Assembly: GCA_942492855.1 (NCBI GenBank)
Contig: OW818647.1
Location: forward strand, 1,302,001-1,366,000
Direction: 5' to 3'
DNA: 64,000 bases
Source of the DNA: G963677485 sp942492855
Lineage (GTDB): Bacteria > Armatimonadota > HRBIN16
The notes below the pieces were generated by a model. The model saw only the letters and a program-made list of their open reading frames with translations. It was not told where the DNA came from and did not search any database. Below, in pieces: positions 26,026 to 34,008 of this stretch; the first letter of the stretch is position 1; every line of letters starts with the position of its first letter. The position numbers and the translations under genes are program-made.

Positions 26026-27087
26026 CTATTCGTTGGTTGACTGCAATTTCTTGGCCTGATCGTCGGCAATCAGCGCATCAATGAACTCTTGAATGTCGCC
26101 ATCCATGACCCCAGCCAGGTTATACGACGAAAACCCGATACGATGGTCGGTGATCCGTCCCTGTGGATAGTTATAGGTTCGAATCTTGTCGCTTCTGTCT
26201 CCCGAGCCGATCTGCGATTTGCGATCGGCGGTGCGGTCGGCACTTGCGGCGGCCTCAGCCTGCTCTTGAAGACGGGAGGCGATAATGACCATGGCCTTCA
26301 ACTTGTTCTGGCCTTGGCTGCGTTCGTCCTGACAAGTGACTACCATGCCGGTTGGCCGGTGCGTGATGCGGATAGCGGTTTCGTTCTTCTGTACGTTCTG
26401 TCCGCCAGCACCGCTGGATCGGTATGTTTCGATATGTAAATCTTCTTGTTTGATGTCTACACTAACCACATCGGCTTCGGGCAACACCGCCACAGTGGCT
26501 GCTGAGGTGTGGATCCGTCCGCTGGTCTCGGTGGCGGGCACACGCTGCACGCGATGGGTGCCCGACTCAAACTTCAATTGTGAGTAGGCTGCCTGCCCCT
26601 GGATGTTCACGATGGCCTCTTTGTATCCGCCGATGCCTGTTTCATCTACGCTCAGCAGGTCATATTTCCAATGCCTGCGGTCGGCATACCGCATATACAT
26701 GCGCAGAAGGTCGCCTGCAAACAAAGCCGCCTCTTCGCCGCCTGTACCGGCGCGAATTTCAAGAATGACATTTTTGTCATCATTCGGGTCGGTGGGAAGG
26801 AGCATCAGAGTGAGGTGTTTTTGCTGATCATCTACGCGGCTGCGCAGCTCGTTTAACTCTTCCTGGGCCATGTCATGCAGCTCGGGATCATCCAGCATCG
26901 CCTCCGCGTCCGCGATGCCCTGCATCGTGTCACGAAGTGTTCGATAGGCCTCGATGATGGGGCTTAACTCCGAGTGGAGTTTGCCCAGCCGCTGCAGCTC
27001 TGACGGGTCATTGGACACGTTAGGGTCACTCAGCGCTCTTTCGACTTCCAGAAAGTGGGTCTCTACCTCTTGTAGACGGGATATCAC
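26026..27087 (-). CDS. prfA: Peptide chain release factor 1
   Basis: 353 aa from GTG 27087 with GGAGG nine bases before. Domain 1 is helical. Domain 2 carries the PAT form of the RF1 stop-codon tripeptide (QRVPATETSGRIHTSAATVAVLPE). The catalytic GGQ sits in RSSGAGGQNVQKNETAIRITHRPTG. The ending YNYPQGRITDHRIGF and IQEFIDALIADDQAKKL is typical. It releases peptides at UAA/UAG codons on the ribosome. The GGQ methylase gene prmC, often next door, is absent here; DUF4446 follows instead. Confidence 0.97.
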   Translation of the reverse strand: MISRLQEVETHFLEVERALSDPNVSNDPSELQRLGKLHSELSPIIEAYRTLRDTMQGIADAEAMLDDPELHDMAQEELNELRSRVDDQQKHLTLMLLPTDPNDDKNVILEIRAGTGGEEAALFAGDLLRMYMRYADRRHWKYDLLSVDETGIGGYKEAIVNIQGQAAYSQLKFESGTHRVQRVPATETSGRIHTSAATVAVLPEADVVSVDIKQEDLHIETYRSSGAGGQNVQKNETAIRITHRPTGMVVTCQDERSQGQNKLKAMVIIASRLQEQAEAAASADRTADRKSQIGSGDRSDKIRTYNYPQGRITDHRIGFSSYNLAGVMDGDIQEFIDALIADDQAKKLQSTNE

Positions 27088-27584
27088 TATTTACAACCTC
27101 CGGCAATTCACATTTTATATTATACTGTTTCCCAAGAAATGCCGGCTATTACCAGCACGTCTGAACCACGGATAGGGAGGATGAGAAGGATGGGTTCGGA
27201 TGGGGAGAGGAAAATCCAATCGGGAGATTGGCGTTCCCAGGAGGCGTTGGGCGGGATCACCCCGCCTCAACCAATCATAATCCGTCCGATCCGTCTCATC
27301 CGTCCGATTCCCGGATTGTCTGAACCACGGATTACACGGATGGGCAGGATGGGTTCGGATGGAGAGGGACTGGCGGCCGCCCCTTGGCGGAGTGCATAGG
27401 CTGAGCGGGTGTTTACCAGAACCCAACCCACATATGAGAAGCAACACCAAATTACCATAAATGCGCCGGAATAGGGTGCAAATGGCTTGACACACCCCGC
27501 AAAATAATGGATACTTTACTATGCCGGTCGGAATTAAGTGTATTGACCGGGTGTATATGTGACAACCTTCAGGAGGAACCCAAA
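27088..27584. other. Divergent intergenic stretch: dispersed repeats and metY leader
   Basis: 27158-27205 and 27320-27366 are two copies of a GTCTGAACCACGGAT..ATGGGTTCGGATGG repeat, with the complementary CCGTCCGATCCGTCTCATCC between them. A promoter lies at 27487-27515. A small stem CCGGTC/GACCGG (27524-27550) is in the leader. No SAM riboswitch was recognised. Confidence 0.65.
27487..27515 (+). promoter_or_regulatory. Sigma-70-type promoter for the sulfhydrylase gene
   Basis: A perfect TTGACA at 27487-27492, a 17-base spacer and GATACT at 27510-27515 (four of six matches). It is 70 bases before the start codon. Confidence 0.65.
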
Positions 27585-28901
27585 ATGAGCCAGCACCCTA
27601 ACCCAGGTATCGAGACCATCGCGTTACATGGCGGGCAGACCCCAGACCCCACCACGAACTCCCGCGCTGTGCCTATTTACCAGACCACATCATATGTGTT
27701 CAATAGCCCAGAGCACGCCGCCAATCTGTTCGGTCTGAAGGAATTCGGTAACATATACACCCGCATAATGAACCCGACCACCGATGTTTTGGAGCAGCGG
27801 CTGGCACAGTTGCACGGCGGTAGCGGAGCATTAGCGCTGTCCTCCGGTGCGGCTGCCATCACATTCTCGGTGCTGAACATCACCCAGGCGGGGCAGAACA
27901 TCGTCTCCACCAGCTATCTATACGGCGGAACCTACAACCTGTTCCACTACACGCTGCCCAAACTAGGCATCACCGTGAAGTTTGTGAATACCGCCGACAT
28001 CGATGCCGTAGACGCCGCCATCGATGACAACACTCGGCTGGTGTATACCGAGTCGATTGGGAATCCCAAGAACAATGTGGACGACTTCGAAGCACTGGCC
28101 GATGTGGCGCACAAGCACGGTATTCCGCTGGTGATCGACAACACAGTGGCTCCCCCACCCATCTTCAACCCGTTTGAGTTCGGTGCGGACATCGCAGTGT
28201 ATTCGCTCACCAAGTTCATTGGCGGTCACGGCACCAGCATCGGCGGCGCGATTGTAGACAGCGGGAAGTTCAACTGGGGTAACGGGAAGTTCCCTGAGAT
28301 CGATGGTCCCGACCCCAGTTATCACGGCGTGAACTACTGGTCAGCATTTGGTCTGCATGACCAAGCGGTCGTGCCCGGAATCGCATATGTGTTGAAAGCG
28401 CGTGTGCAGCTTCTGCGCGACATCGGCGCGACAGTCTCGCCATTCAACAGCTTCTTGTTTACCCAGGGACTGGAAACTCTTCCCCTGCGGGTGCGTGAAC
28501 ACAGCAAAAACGCGCTGCAGGTCGCGCGCTGGCTGGAGGCACATTCGGCCGTGGCGTGGGTGAACTACCCCGGGCTGCCCAGCCATCCTAACTATGCACG
28601 GGCGCAGAAATATCTACCCAACGGCCAAGGCGCGATCATCGGGTTTGGTATCAAGGGCGGCGCCGAAGCGGGCGTGAAGCTGATCAACTCAGTGAAACTT
28701 TTCTCGCATTTGGCGAACATCGGCGATGCGAAGAGCCTGATCATCCATCCCGCCAGCACCACCCACGCCCAACTGACCCCTGAGGAGCAGGTCACCACCG
28801 GTGTGACCACGGACTATGTGCGGCTGAGCATCGGTCTGGAGAACGTGGCCGACATCATCGCCGACCTCGAGCAAGCGATCACCGCAAGCCAGCAGAATTG
28901 A
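27585..28901 (+). CDS. metY: O-acetylhomoserine sulfhydrylase (MetY-type)
   Basis: 438 aa from ATG 27585, with AGGAGG at 27571-27576. It is a PLP enzyme of the Cys/Met metabolism family: IETIALHGGQTPDPTTNSRAVPIYQTTSYVF at the start, LSSGAAAITFSVLNI, PLVIDNTVAPP, and the PLP lysine in VYSLTKFIGGHGTSIGG. The insert with DGPDPSYHGVNYW and the late FGIKGG..LFSHLANIGDAKSLIIHPASTTH stretch are characteristic of MetY rather than MetB/MetC. It makes homocysteine directly from O-acetylhomoserine and sulfide in the cytoplasm. It has its own promoter and terminator, so it is monocistronic. Confidence 0.95.
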   Translation: MSQHPNPGIETIALHGGQTPDPTTNSRAVPIYQTTSYVFNSPEHAANLFGLKEFGNIYTRIMNPTTDVLEQRLAQLHGGSGALALSSGAAAITFSVLNITQAGQNIVSTSYLYGGTYNLFHYTLPKLGITVKFVNTADIDAVDAAIDDNTRLVYTESIGNPKNNVDDFEALADVAHKHGIPLVIDNTVAPPPIFNPFEFGADIAVYSLTKFIGGHGTSIGGAIVDSGKFNWGNGKFPEIDGPDPSYHGVNYWSAFGLHDQAVVPGIAYVLKARVQLLRDIGATVSPFNSFLFTQGLETLPLRVREHSKNALQVARWLEAHSAVAWVNYPGLPSHPNYARAQKYLPNGQGAIIGFGIKGGAEAGVKLINSVKLFSHLANIGDAKSLIIHPASTTHAQLTPEEQVTTGVTTDYVRLSIGLENVADIIADLEQAITASQQN

Positions 28902-28946
28902 CAGTTGGCCAATCGGTATGCATGAGTGTATACGCCAGGCTGAGTG

Positions 28947-28986
28947 ACAGGGCTTCTTCGCGCCAGCGAAGAAGCCCTGTTTAGTG
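28947..28986 (+). terminator. Rho-independent terminator after the sulfhydrylase gene
   Basis: Perfect 14-bp stem ACAGGGCTTCTTCG/CGAAGAAGCCCTGT with a six-base loop, then TTAGT. The T tract is short but the stem is very strong. Confidence 0.8.
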
Positions 28987-28987
28987 C

Positions 28988-29072
28988 CACTATGGTAGAT
29001 TATCCCTAGGAATACTACGACTGTTTTGGAGAACTCATCATGCGCATACTCATCCAGCGGACTATTGTGTAA
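28988..29072 (+). pseudogene. Duplicated 5' end of dtd (remnant)
   Basis: Bases 28988-29062 match 30543-30617, the leader and first seven codons of the intact dtd gene, at 71 of 75 positions. The copied ATG (29040) opens MRILIQRTIV and then meets TAA at 29070, so no functional protein is made. It sits right behind the upstream gene's terminator. The simplest reading is that a segment of about 1.5 kb carrying the 29142-30164 gene came in at this point, duplicating or splitting the dtd leader. Confidence 0.85.
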
Positions 29073-29141
29073 TCTTAGTCATGGCTTCACCTCCACCACT
29101 TATGGTGGCAGCAAGCATATATGTTACTGCCAACCAGGGGA

Positions 29142-30164
29142 TTAGTTCATGAAGGACAGATATGAAGATATCCCTTTTTTCACATTCTGTAGACTAACAC
29201 TGCTTGTCTGCCTCGGACAACAGGACCCCCCGCGCTTTGGCCATCCAATTACATAAGGGCCATCCATGTCGAAGACACCGCAACGGCCGTGAACGGTGCG
29301 ATACAGACTGCCATCTTGCTTGAGGAAAACTAACTGCCTGCGCATGGGACTAAACGCCCCTGCGTCTCCGAACTTGGGATCCAGTATGGTGCCGATCACA
29401 ATACTCTTGGAACTACCATTGCCCTTCAGCACTTCCAGGATATGAACATCCACGCGACTGTGGAGTCTCGCTTTCTTGTCTGTTGGCTGATCCGCCGGTT
29501 TCACCCATCGCGTTTCGACCACCGCGATGAGGCTGGATTGCTGCGTAATGGTCCTCATGCTAGGTCCAACCGTGTTCGGGTCGACATAAACGGGATTACG
29601 GTTGTATACGAGTGCGTTTTTGGCAGGCTGTTGCTCACCATTTTTCTTTAGATTGTCCACAATCTGTTTCCTAACATCCCTGTAATTGACCTTAGGTGAA
29701 AAGTCAGGATAGGATCGCCTTGCTCCTGGCTTGTTCCAGAGGTTCACTTTGCACTGCTCATCTATTGGAAACACGCCGAAGTGGCCGTACTTCGCATGGT
29801 ATACAGCCCCATCGCGAACAAGGAAAACCAGGTAGGTATGTTCGGGGCGGTAAGCCGTAATATCGCTTGTCTCCATATGCGAATCTGTTCTGATGACAAC
29901 GCTATCAGATGACAGACGCCCCTTGAGAGTTTCAAGAACTCTGGCTGTTACATTGCCCTCCCTGTATTCAGTACTTCCTCGCTTTTCGACTGGTCTAATC
30001 CATTGGACACGAATCACAGCCACCATTGATGCTTCTTGTATCAACACTCCAGTATCTGGTGGGCGGAATCTGCACTGTGCGCTCGGACTAGCACCAATAG
30101 TCAGGGCAACTACTATAATCGAAACAACATATAGACGGATAAGACTGTGATTTCCCATTACCAT
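29142..30164 (-). CDS. Exported protein with two tandem copies of one domain
   Basis: 340 aa from ATG 30164 behind GGGAGG; the frame extends 28 codons without support. Signal peptide at residues 1-30. Two similar halves follow. The first runs QEASMVAVIRVQWIRPVE..ARVLETLKGRLSSDSVVIRTD..YLVFLVRDGAVYHAKYGHFGVFPID; the second runs QQSSLIAVVETRWVKPAD..VHILEVLKGNGSSKSIVIGTI..QLVFLKQDGSLYRTVHGRCGVFDMD. The pattern V-x(n)-VLE-LKG-SxxVVI..(Y/L)VFL is also known from many small exported proteins, often annotated as hypothetical. No active site is seen. It lies on the opposite strand to its neighbours, between the dtd remnant and dtd, and its flanks are AT-richer, which suggests it was acquired. Confidence 0.78.
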   Translation of the reverse strand: MVMGNHSLIRLYVVSIIVVALTIGASPSAQCRFRPPDTGVLIQEASMVAVIRVQWIRPVEKRGSTEYREGNVTARVLETLKGRLSSDSVVIRTDSHMETSDITAYRPEHTYLVFLVRDGAVYHAKYGHFGVFPIDEQCKVNLWNKPGARRSYPDFSPKVNYRDVRKQIVDNLKKNGEQQPAKNALVYNRNPVYVDPNTVGPSMRTITQQSSLIAVVETRWVKPADQPTDKKARLHSRVDVHILEVLKGNGSSKSIVIGTILDPKFGDAGAFSPMRRQLVFLKQDGSLYRTVHGRCGVFDMDGPYVIGWPKRGGSCCPRQTSSVSLQNVKKGISSYLSFMN

Positions 30165-30594
30165 ACCAAACCTCCCAAACACGCTCTTCCTGCTGCATAG
30201 CATTTGCCTTGTCCCGGATAACTGCACTGCCCGTCGCCTGTCCTGCACACGTAGAAGGTTGAAGGGCTAGATCCAAAGGATCCACGTCCAGCGATCATCA
30301 CTACTAACTACACGCCCTTCGCTGGGTTGCTATCTGTGCTGTATCCGTTTTTATGCCAGACTGATATAACCTTACCTTTTACCCATACTGATGTCAAGGG
30401 GGTTAGTGTTATATTGGAGTTATTATCGAATAGATTTCAAAAACGAATATCTTGATGCCAACTCCTGCCAATGACAAGCCGACCGTATGGCATCCAACCA
30501 AAAAAACGTATGTCATTCAACGCCCGTTCGCATCGATATGGCCGCTATGGTAGATTATCCCTTGGAATACCACGACTGTTTTGGAGGACTCATC
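30165..30594. other. Divergent intergenic stretch before dtd
   Basis: AT-richer than its surroundings. Bases 30543-30594 are the dtd leader, also copied at 28988. No repeat family unit, RNA gene or convincing promoter was seen in the rest. Confidence 0.5.
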
Positions 30595-31044
30595 ATGCGC
30601 ATACTCATCCAGCGGACCACCCGCGCCGCCGTCATCGTAGAGGGGCAATGCATCGCCTCCATTGGTAAAGGCTACCTGGTGCTCCTCGGTGTCGGGCAGG
30701 GTGACACGGACGCCGACGCCCAGCTCATTGCCCAGAAGATTGTGAACCTGCGCCTGTTCGAGGATGAGAACGGCAAGACGAACCTCTGCCTGGCGGATGT
30801 GGAGGGCGAGGTTCTGCTGGTCAGCCAGTTCACACTGTATGGAGATGTGCGCAAAGGCCGACGGCCGGGTTTTAGCGAGGCATCGAACCCCGAAGAGGGT
30901 GAACGGCTGTATCTATTGACGGCGGAGCTGCTACGCCAGCAAGGTGTGCCGGTGCAGACTGGGCAGTTTGGCGCGCACATGGCGGTAGAGCTCTGCAACG
31001 ACGGGCCGTTTACCATCTGGTTCGATTCGAGGAGACAGGAGTGA
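30595..31044 (+). CDS. dtd: D-aminoacyl-tRNA deacylase
   Basis: 149 aa from ATG 30595 (MRILIQRTTRAAVIVEGQCIASIGKGYLVLLGVGQGDT), the conserved DTD opening; the frame is open upstream without similarity. Key motifs: LLVSQFTLYGDVRKGRRPGFSEA (the SQ-FTL active-site motif) and the GP cis-peptide motif in NDGPFTIWFDS, where most homologues have GPVT. It removes D-amino acids from mischarged tRNA in the cytoplasm. Length is normal. A duplicate of its first 75 bases of leader and coding sequence lies 1.5 kb upstream. Confidence 0.95.
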   Translation: MRILIQRTTRAAVIVEGQCIASIGKGYLVLLGVGQGDTDADAQLIAQKIVNLRLFEDENGKTNLCLADVEGEVLLVSQFTLYGDVRKGRRPGFSEASNPEEGERLYLLTAELLRQQGVPVQTGQFGAHMAVELCNDGPFTIWFDSRRQE

Positions 31045-31960
31045 GGAGACAAGGAGTCAGGAGGGGACACCGATGGACGTTTTCGGTGGTCCTGCGCCCG
31101 CTTGCGGGCTGCACAAGACTAGACGCGCGGTGAGGGAACCCCGTTTAGGGACGCCAGTCCCTTGGGGTGACTAAACCCGCGGCAGCGCAGGTTGGTAGAC
31201 TGAAATCCACACCGCTGGCCTTCGGCGACGGGTTCCGTGGCCCGTCCGTGACTTCGTCCCGGTACGGGCACTGTCACCCATCGCTGATCAATACCGGCCC
31301 GCGTTCCGGCGGGCGTTGGGAAGGCCTCCTTCCCCTGCGCCGGCCGGAGCGAAGCGACGCCGGCCGCTAATGATCAGCCGTGCGGTGCAGGAACCCGCAC
31401 TGGACGCAGTTCCCGGAGCGTCAGCTCCCGGAACGTAGTCGTGTGGGTGACTAAACCCGCGGCGGCGTGACGGACGGCTCCAATCCACACCACTGTCCCC
31501 ATGTCGACGGGTTCCATCGCCCCTGGGGCTCCATCACCCATCGCTAATGTGTTTAATGCCCGTGTCGCTACGCTCCGACGGACGTTTTCGGAGGCCCCGC
31601 GCCCGCTTGCGGGCTGCAAAAGATTAGACGCGCGGTGAGGGAACCCCGTGAAGGGACGCCAGTCCCGTGGGGTGACTAAACCCGCGGCGGCGTGGCTGAC
31701 CGGCTGCGAGGTGGGCGTTCGACCCCGTGTTGCCGGGTGAGGCTAACCGCCAGACCGGCGCGGTCTTGAGGTTTCTGTAGAAGCTTGCCAGTAGCCAGAC
31801 CGCCCCGGTCAAAACGCTATCCACCCTCACTTCGCGTCTTCGCGTCTTCGCGTGAGATATCCCCAAGTGGCCAATCGGGAGATTGGCGTTCCCAGGCGGG
31901 CATTTTCGGCTCCTCCTGACTCCTCCGCTCCTAACTCCTCCCAATGGGCTCCCCCCCCCA
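31045..31960. repeat. Mosaic repeats M2-M4 and GACCGG unit, gene-free
   Basis: M2 spans about 31095-31330 and shares the 91-base core at 31227-31317 with M1 (two differences). M3 (31365-31560) and M4 (31580-31690) are partial copies. The frame GGTGAGGGAACCCC ... GGTGACTAAACCCGCGGC holds different hairpins: AGGGACGCCAGTCCCT at 31147-31162, GGGACGCCAGTCCC at 31653-31666 and a longer one in M3. GACCGG copy 5 is at 31742-31810. No gene is seen. Confidence 0.85.
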
Positions 31961-32689
31961 TCACACGCCGTCTTTGCGCAGACCGCTGAATCGCATCAAA
32001 CCAAATGCGCTGGTGATCATCCCAATCACAACTGCGACGGCCGAAGCCGTAAGCAGCACCGGCACCGGCTGCAGTTTTCCTAAAGATTCCAAGAACTGCT
32101 GCACCGTATGCTGAGGCAGGAACCGCATGGCCAGCAGCGGGATGATGATGATGAATATGGTGCCGTAACTGGCGGTTTGAGTGGCCTGTTTGACCGTGAC
32201 TGCCTTCACCACAAATACCGAGGTGTTGCCGGCCACCATGAACGCCATGCTCAAAGCCAGAATGGGAGCGGTAAACCACACCGTGGGGTGCAGGTGGACT
32301 GCGTGGTTCGGGCTGAACGCGTTGGCAAGCAGCACCGATAAGGGCAGGCTGAGCATGCCCGTCACCCAGGAGCATAGGCTTGCGGACATCAGCTTTCCGA
32401 TGACGATCGCCTTATCCGGCAATCGGGACGAAAGCAGCGTGTCCATCGTGTGACGCTCACGCTCGCCGGCAAAGCTGTCCGCCACATAGGGCGTCGTCAT
32501 GATGGTGACAATCCAGGCCCACATGAGTGCACACCACGGGCTGCCCATCATCATAGCGCCGCTCATGGCGGGCCATATTGAGAACAAAATGATGGCAAAA
32601 ACATGCCCGCGCCAGGGAGCCTTGCTGCCCCGCATCTGCCAGTACTCCCACATCTCCTTTTGAATCACCGTGAGGATATCACGCACCAT
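31961..32689 (-). CDS. ABC-2 type transporter permease
   Basis: 242 aa with about six membrane segments (HVFAIILFSIWPAMSGAMMM, CALMWAWIVTIMTTPYVADSF, VTGMLSLPLSVLLANAF, APILALSMAFMVAGNTSVF, GTIFIIIIPLLAM, LLTASAVAVVIGMITSAF). The cytoplasmic loop DSFAGERERHTMDTLLSSRLPDKAIVIGKL is the conserved ABC-2 permease signature. It overlaps the ATPase gene by 11 bases and forms a simple export system with it. Substrate unknown; such pairs move drugs, polysaccharide or sodium. Confidence 0.9.
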   Translation of the reverse strand: MVRDILTVIQKEMWEYWQMRGSKAPWRGHVFAIILFSIWPAMSGAMMMGSPWCALMWAWIVTIMTTPYVADSFAGERERHTMDTLLSSRLPDKAIVIGKLMSASLCSWVTGMLSLPLSVLLANAFSPNHAVHLHPTVWFTAPILALSMAFMVAGNTSVFVVKAVTVKQATQTASYGTIFIIIIPLLAMRFLPQHTVQQFLESLGKLQPVPVLLTASAVAVVIGMITSAFGLMRFSGLRKDGV

Positions 32690-33614
32690 GAGGTTTCGCC
32701 TCCACCAGTGTCAGCAGGGCTTGTTCCAGGCTGGCGGTGTCGCGGCGAACCTCTTCGATCAAGGCACCAGCCATCACCAGCTCTTTAATTAGGGGAGCCA
32801 CCACGGCTCCCTGCTCCAGCGTGACCTGCAGGCTGCCATCTGGCCGCGGGGTGAGCGATATGATGCCAGGGATGCCGTGCATCATCGCCATGTCGGGCCA
32901 GTCTGAGCCAGTGATCAGCACCTCATTGCTGCTGGCACTGCGCCGGATGTTTTCGGGCGTATCACAAGCCAGTAATTGGCCGTCAGACAGCACCGCGATC
33001 TGCTGGCAGAGCTGCTCCGCTTCGGCCAGATTGTGGGTGTTGAGGAAGACCGTCACGCCCTGCTGCTTGACGATGTCCGACAGATGCTGCCGCATCTCAG
33101 CCGCAGACACAGGGTCTAGGCCCGAAGTCGGCTCATCCAGGAAAAGAAGGCTGGGTTCGTTCATCAATGCCCGCGCGACGGCCAGTTTCCGCTTCATGCC
33201 GCGGCTCCACTCACCCAGAATGTCTTTACGGCGTTCATACAACCCGAACAGCTCCAGCACAATCTGCATCCGGCTGCGGATTTCGCCCGTGCTCATGCGG
33301 CAGGCCCGTCCCCAGAACATCAGATTGTGCTCTGCACTGGTCCGTTCGTACAGACCATCATGCTCCAATAACGCGCTGGTGTATTGCCGAATCTGGTGGG
33401 ATTGGGTGTTGATATCATACCCCAGCACCTCAGCATTACCGGAGGTTGGTCGCAGCAGCCCCATCAACAGGCGGATCATGGTGGTCTTGCCCGCTCCGTT
33501 GGGGCCAAGAACCCCAAAAACCGTGCCCTGCGCCACTTGGAGGTTAAGGTCGTTTAGTGCAATCAGACTGCCGAACGAGCGAGTCAGCTCGTTGGTTTGA
33601 ATGGCATATTCCAT
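32679..33614 (-). CDS. ABC transporter ATP-binding protein
   Basis: 311 aa. Walker A GPNGAGKTT, the Q-loop region, a signature WSRGMKRKLAVARALM (divergent LSGGQ: EWSRGMK, usual for this subfamily), Walker B LLFLDEPTSGLDP and the H-loop NTHNL. The last 90 residues are the usual C-terminal extension of ABC-2 ATPases. It precedes the permease with an 11-base overlap. A small HisKA-like protein gene lies 14 bases upstream, so a three-gene unit is likely. Confidence 0.93.
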   Translation of the reverse strand: MEYAIQTNELTRSFGSLIALNDLNLQVAQGTVFGVLGPNGAGKTTMIRLLMGLLRPTSGNAEVLGYDINTQSHQIRQYTSALLEHDGLYERTSAEHNLMFWGRACRMSTGEIRSRMQIVLELFGLYERRKDILGEWSRGMKRKLAVARALMNEPSLLFLDEPTSGLDPVSAAEMRQHLSDIVKQQGVTVFLNTHNLAEAEQLCQQIAVLSDGQLLACDTPENIRRSASSNEVLITGSDWPDMAMMHGIPGIISLTPRPDGSLQVTLEQGAVVAPLIKELVMAGALIEEVRRDTASLEQALLTLVEAKPHGA

Positions 33615-33628
33615 ATACGTGGTCTACG

Positions 33629-33913
33629 TTAGTCCAGTGATGGGTCTGGCGGGTAATCTTTGAGTTCATCACTGAAGTCCAACAGCATGGTCTCCAGTTT
33701 CTCAGCAGACTGTATGATGCGCTGGGCGTATAGCTTCAGCGTGTCATTTGCGGAGGCATCGTCTTCCAGTAACTCGGCAAATCCCAAAATAGAGGTGAGG
33801 GGACCGCGAGCATCATGGTTCAGTCTAGATAGACTTCCTCTGCGGAATTTATTCCAAGCCACCAGCTTACGACGCAGCTCAATCGCTTGCTGTTCAAAAT
33901 CCTGCTCGCTCAT
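33629..33913 (-). CDS. Stand-alone HisKA-like (DHp) domain protein
   Basis: 94 aa, almost wholly helical. SLSRLNHDARGPLTSILGFAELLEDD matches the H-box of histidine kinases (consensus SHELRTPL-x-I), with His33 as candidate phosphoacceptor, and the second DHp helix follows (YAQRIIQSAEKLETMLLDFSDEL). No ATPase domain follows: the frame ends at residue 94. It may be a phosphotransfer or dimer-decoy protein, or the remnant of a full kinase. Its place just before an ABC-2 transporter suggests control of, or origin with, that system. Confidence 0.75.
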   Translation of the reverse strand: MSEQDFEQQAIELRRKLVAWNKFRRGSLSRLNHDARGPLTSILGFAELLEDDASANDTLKLYAQRIIQSAEKLETMLLDFSDELKDYPPDPSLD

Positions 33914-34008
33914 CGTGATACACCTCTGAAGAAAGTTATAATGAGGAGGCCAATCGAAGGCCCGCTAACAATATCTTACACCGGAAATGCTCATTTTGGT
34001 GACTGCAT

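Noticed and set aside
27420..27584. SAM riboswitch before the sulfhydrylase gene
   Set aside because: None of the conserved S-box blocks is present, and the leader after the promoter is too short, with only a six-base stem.
31090..31730. CRISPR array
   Set aside because: The repeated frame holds palindromes rather than unique spacers, spacing is irregular, copies are diverged and no cas gene is in the window.
32737..33600. 287-aa open frame opposite the ABC ATPase
   Set aside because: Ser/Arg-rich antisense shadow; the ATPase on the other strand has all motifs.
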